Made by a program: the position numbers and the translations under genes. Below, in pieces: positions 14,522 to 15,030 of a stretch of 15,030 nt of DNA. The notes under the pieces are model-generated. The model saw nothing but the letters and a program-made list of their open reading frames with translations. It made no database searches and had not been told where the DNA came from. Origin of the DNA: Pelobacter sp. UBA5610 (lineage in GTDB: Bacteria > Desulfobacterota > Desulfuromonadia > Desulfuromonadales > Syntrophotaleaceae); contig DIKU01000045.1 in the NCBI GenBank assembly GCA_002424645.1, positions 100,995 through 116,024 of the forward strand, given 5' to 3'. The stretch's first letter is position 1, and every line of letters begins with the position of its first letter.

Positions 14522-15030
14522 ATGAGCCTACAGCCTCTAACGCCCGACAAGTTTCTGCGGCAGGCCGCGCAATGCCCGGTATTCGATGCCCGTTCCCCTG
14601 CCGAATACGCCCGGGGGCATATCCCCGGCGCCCATAATCTGCCGCTGTTTTCCGACGCGGAAAGACACGAAGTCGGCATTCTGTATAAACAGCAGGGGCG
14701 GGAGCAGGCCGTTACCCGCGGGCTGGAGATCGTCGGTCCGCGCCTGACGGAGTATATCGCTCAGGTCAAAAAGCTCACCGATGCAAAAACCATCCTGGTG
14801 CATTGCTGGCGCGGCGGCATGCGCAGCGAATCGCTGGCCTGGCTGCTGGGCAAGGTCGGTTACCGCGTCGGCCTGCTCAAAGGCGGCTACAAGGTCTACC
14901 GCCAGTGCGTGCTGGAAAGTTTCGAACAACCCCTGCAATTGCTGGTGCTGGGCGGCATGACCGGCAGCGGCAAGACCGAAATGCTGCACAATCTGCAGCG
15001 CCGGGGGCAGCAGGTCCTCGATCTGGAAGG
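14522..15030 (+). CDS. mnmH: tRNA 2-selenouridine synthase, N-terminal part (cut by window end)
   Basis: First 169 residues of a protein matching SelU/MnmH (E. coli YbbB), which replaces sulfur by selenium in (5-methylaminomethyl-)2-thiouridine at the tRNA wobble position, using selenophosphate. Seen: a rhodanese domain with FDARSPAEYARGHIPGAHNL (21-40), the YKQQGREQAV element (55-64), the catalytic cysteine Cys95 in HCWRGGMRSES, GGYKVYRQ (121-128), and the P-loop GGMTGSGKTE (144-153) that opens the C-terminal NTPase-like domain. The window ends within the DLEG motif, so about half of the expected length (about 350 aa) is missing. No good ribosome-binding site precedes the ATG, and the hslO stop is 6 bases upstream, so translation is probably coupled. 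Its presence implies that the host makes selenophosphate (SelD), which is not visible here. Confidence 0.94.
   Translation, partial: MSLQPLTPDKFLRQAAQCPVFDARSPAEYARGHIPGAHNLPLFSDAERHEVGILYKQQGREQAVTRGLEIVGPRLTEYIAQVKKLTDAKTILVHCWRGGMRSESLAWLLGKVGYRVGLLKGGYKVYRQCVLESFEQPLQLLVLGGMTGSGKTEMLHNLQRRGQQVLDLE

Noticed and set aside
1..15030. Search for CRISPR arrays, IS ends, tRNA genes, phage or toxin-antitoxin modules
   Set aside because: No regularly spaced repeats, transposase, tRNA-like cloverleaf, integrase or small paired toxin-antitoxin genes were recognised by eye on either strand.

Overview
The window looks like a chromosomal segment of a GC-rich, Gram-negative anaerobe, most likely a deltaproteobacterium of the Desulfuromonadia (Geobacter/Pelobacter/Desulfuromonas type). 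That placement is inferred from gene content (MacAB-type exporter, Wzi-family barrel, Hsp33 next to a tRNA 2-selenouridine synthase, NDP-sugar nucleotidyltransferase with a beta-helix tail) and from high GC at third codon positions. No rRNA, tRNA, IS element, phage gene, plasmid gene or CRISPR array was recognised. Coding density is high. The largest non-coding gap is about 227 bases (4412-4638), so there is no gene-free stretch over 300 bases.

Layout. (1) 19-4411, minus strand: a four-gene exporter operon transcribed as periplasmic adaptor (HlyD/MacA type), ABC ATPase (MacB/LolD type), FtsX/MacB-like permease 1, FtsX/MacB-like permease 2. The last gene ends 18 bases before the window edge, so an outer-membrane factor could lie beyond it. 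(2) 4639-6171, plus strand, divergent from the exporter: a Wzi-family outer-membrane barrel with an SLH-like N-terminal segment, ended by two tandem terminators. (3) 6260-10494, minus strand: DUF445 membrane protein, CNT-family nucleoside-type transporter and ClsB-like phospholipase D protein, separated by about 110 bp each, so they may be separate units or a loose operon. (4) 10708-12394, plus strand: GNAT acetyltransferase tightly coupled to an M20 metallopeptidase, closed by a clear terminator. (5) 12459-13454, minus strand: sugar-phosphate nucleotidyltransferase. (6) 13637 to the window end, plus strand: Hsp33 chaperone and the 5' part of a tRNA 2-selenouridine synthase gene.

Much of the window concerns the cell envelope: an inner-to-outer-membrane exporter, an outer-membrane barrel, a phospholipid-synthesis-type enzyme, a membrane protein of unknown role and a nucleotide-sugar enzyme. 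I found no convincing wholly new multi-gene system. The points most worth a second look are the CNT transporter, which keeps the ribose-site residues of the family but has Met-Val in place of the usual nucleobase-contacting pair; the one-ATPase/two-permease design of the exporter; the SLH-like head on the Wzi-family barrel; the coupled GNAT/M20 pair with near-identical 12-mers upstream; and the repeat- and hairpin-rich leader of the Wzi-family gene.
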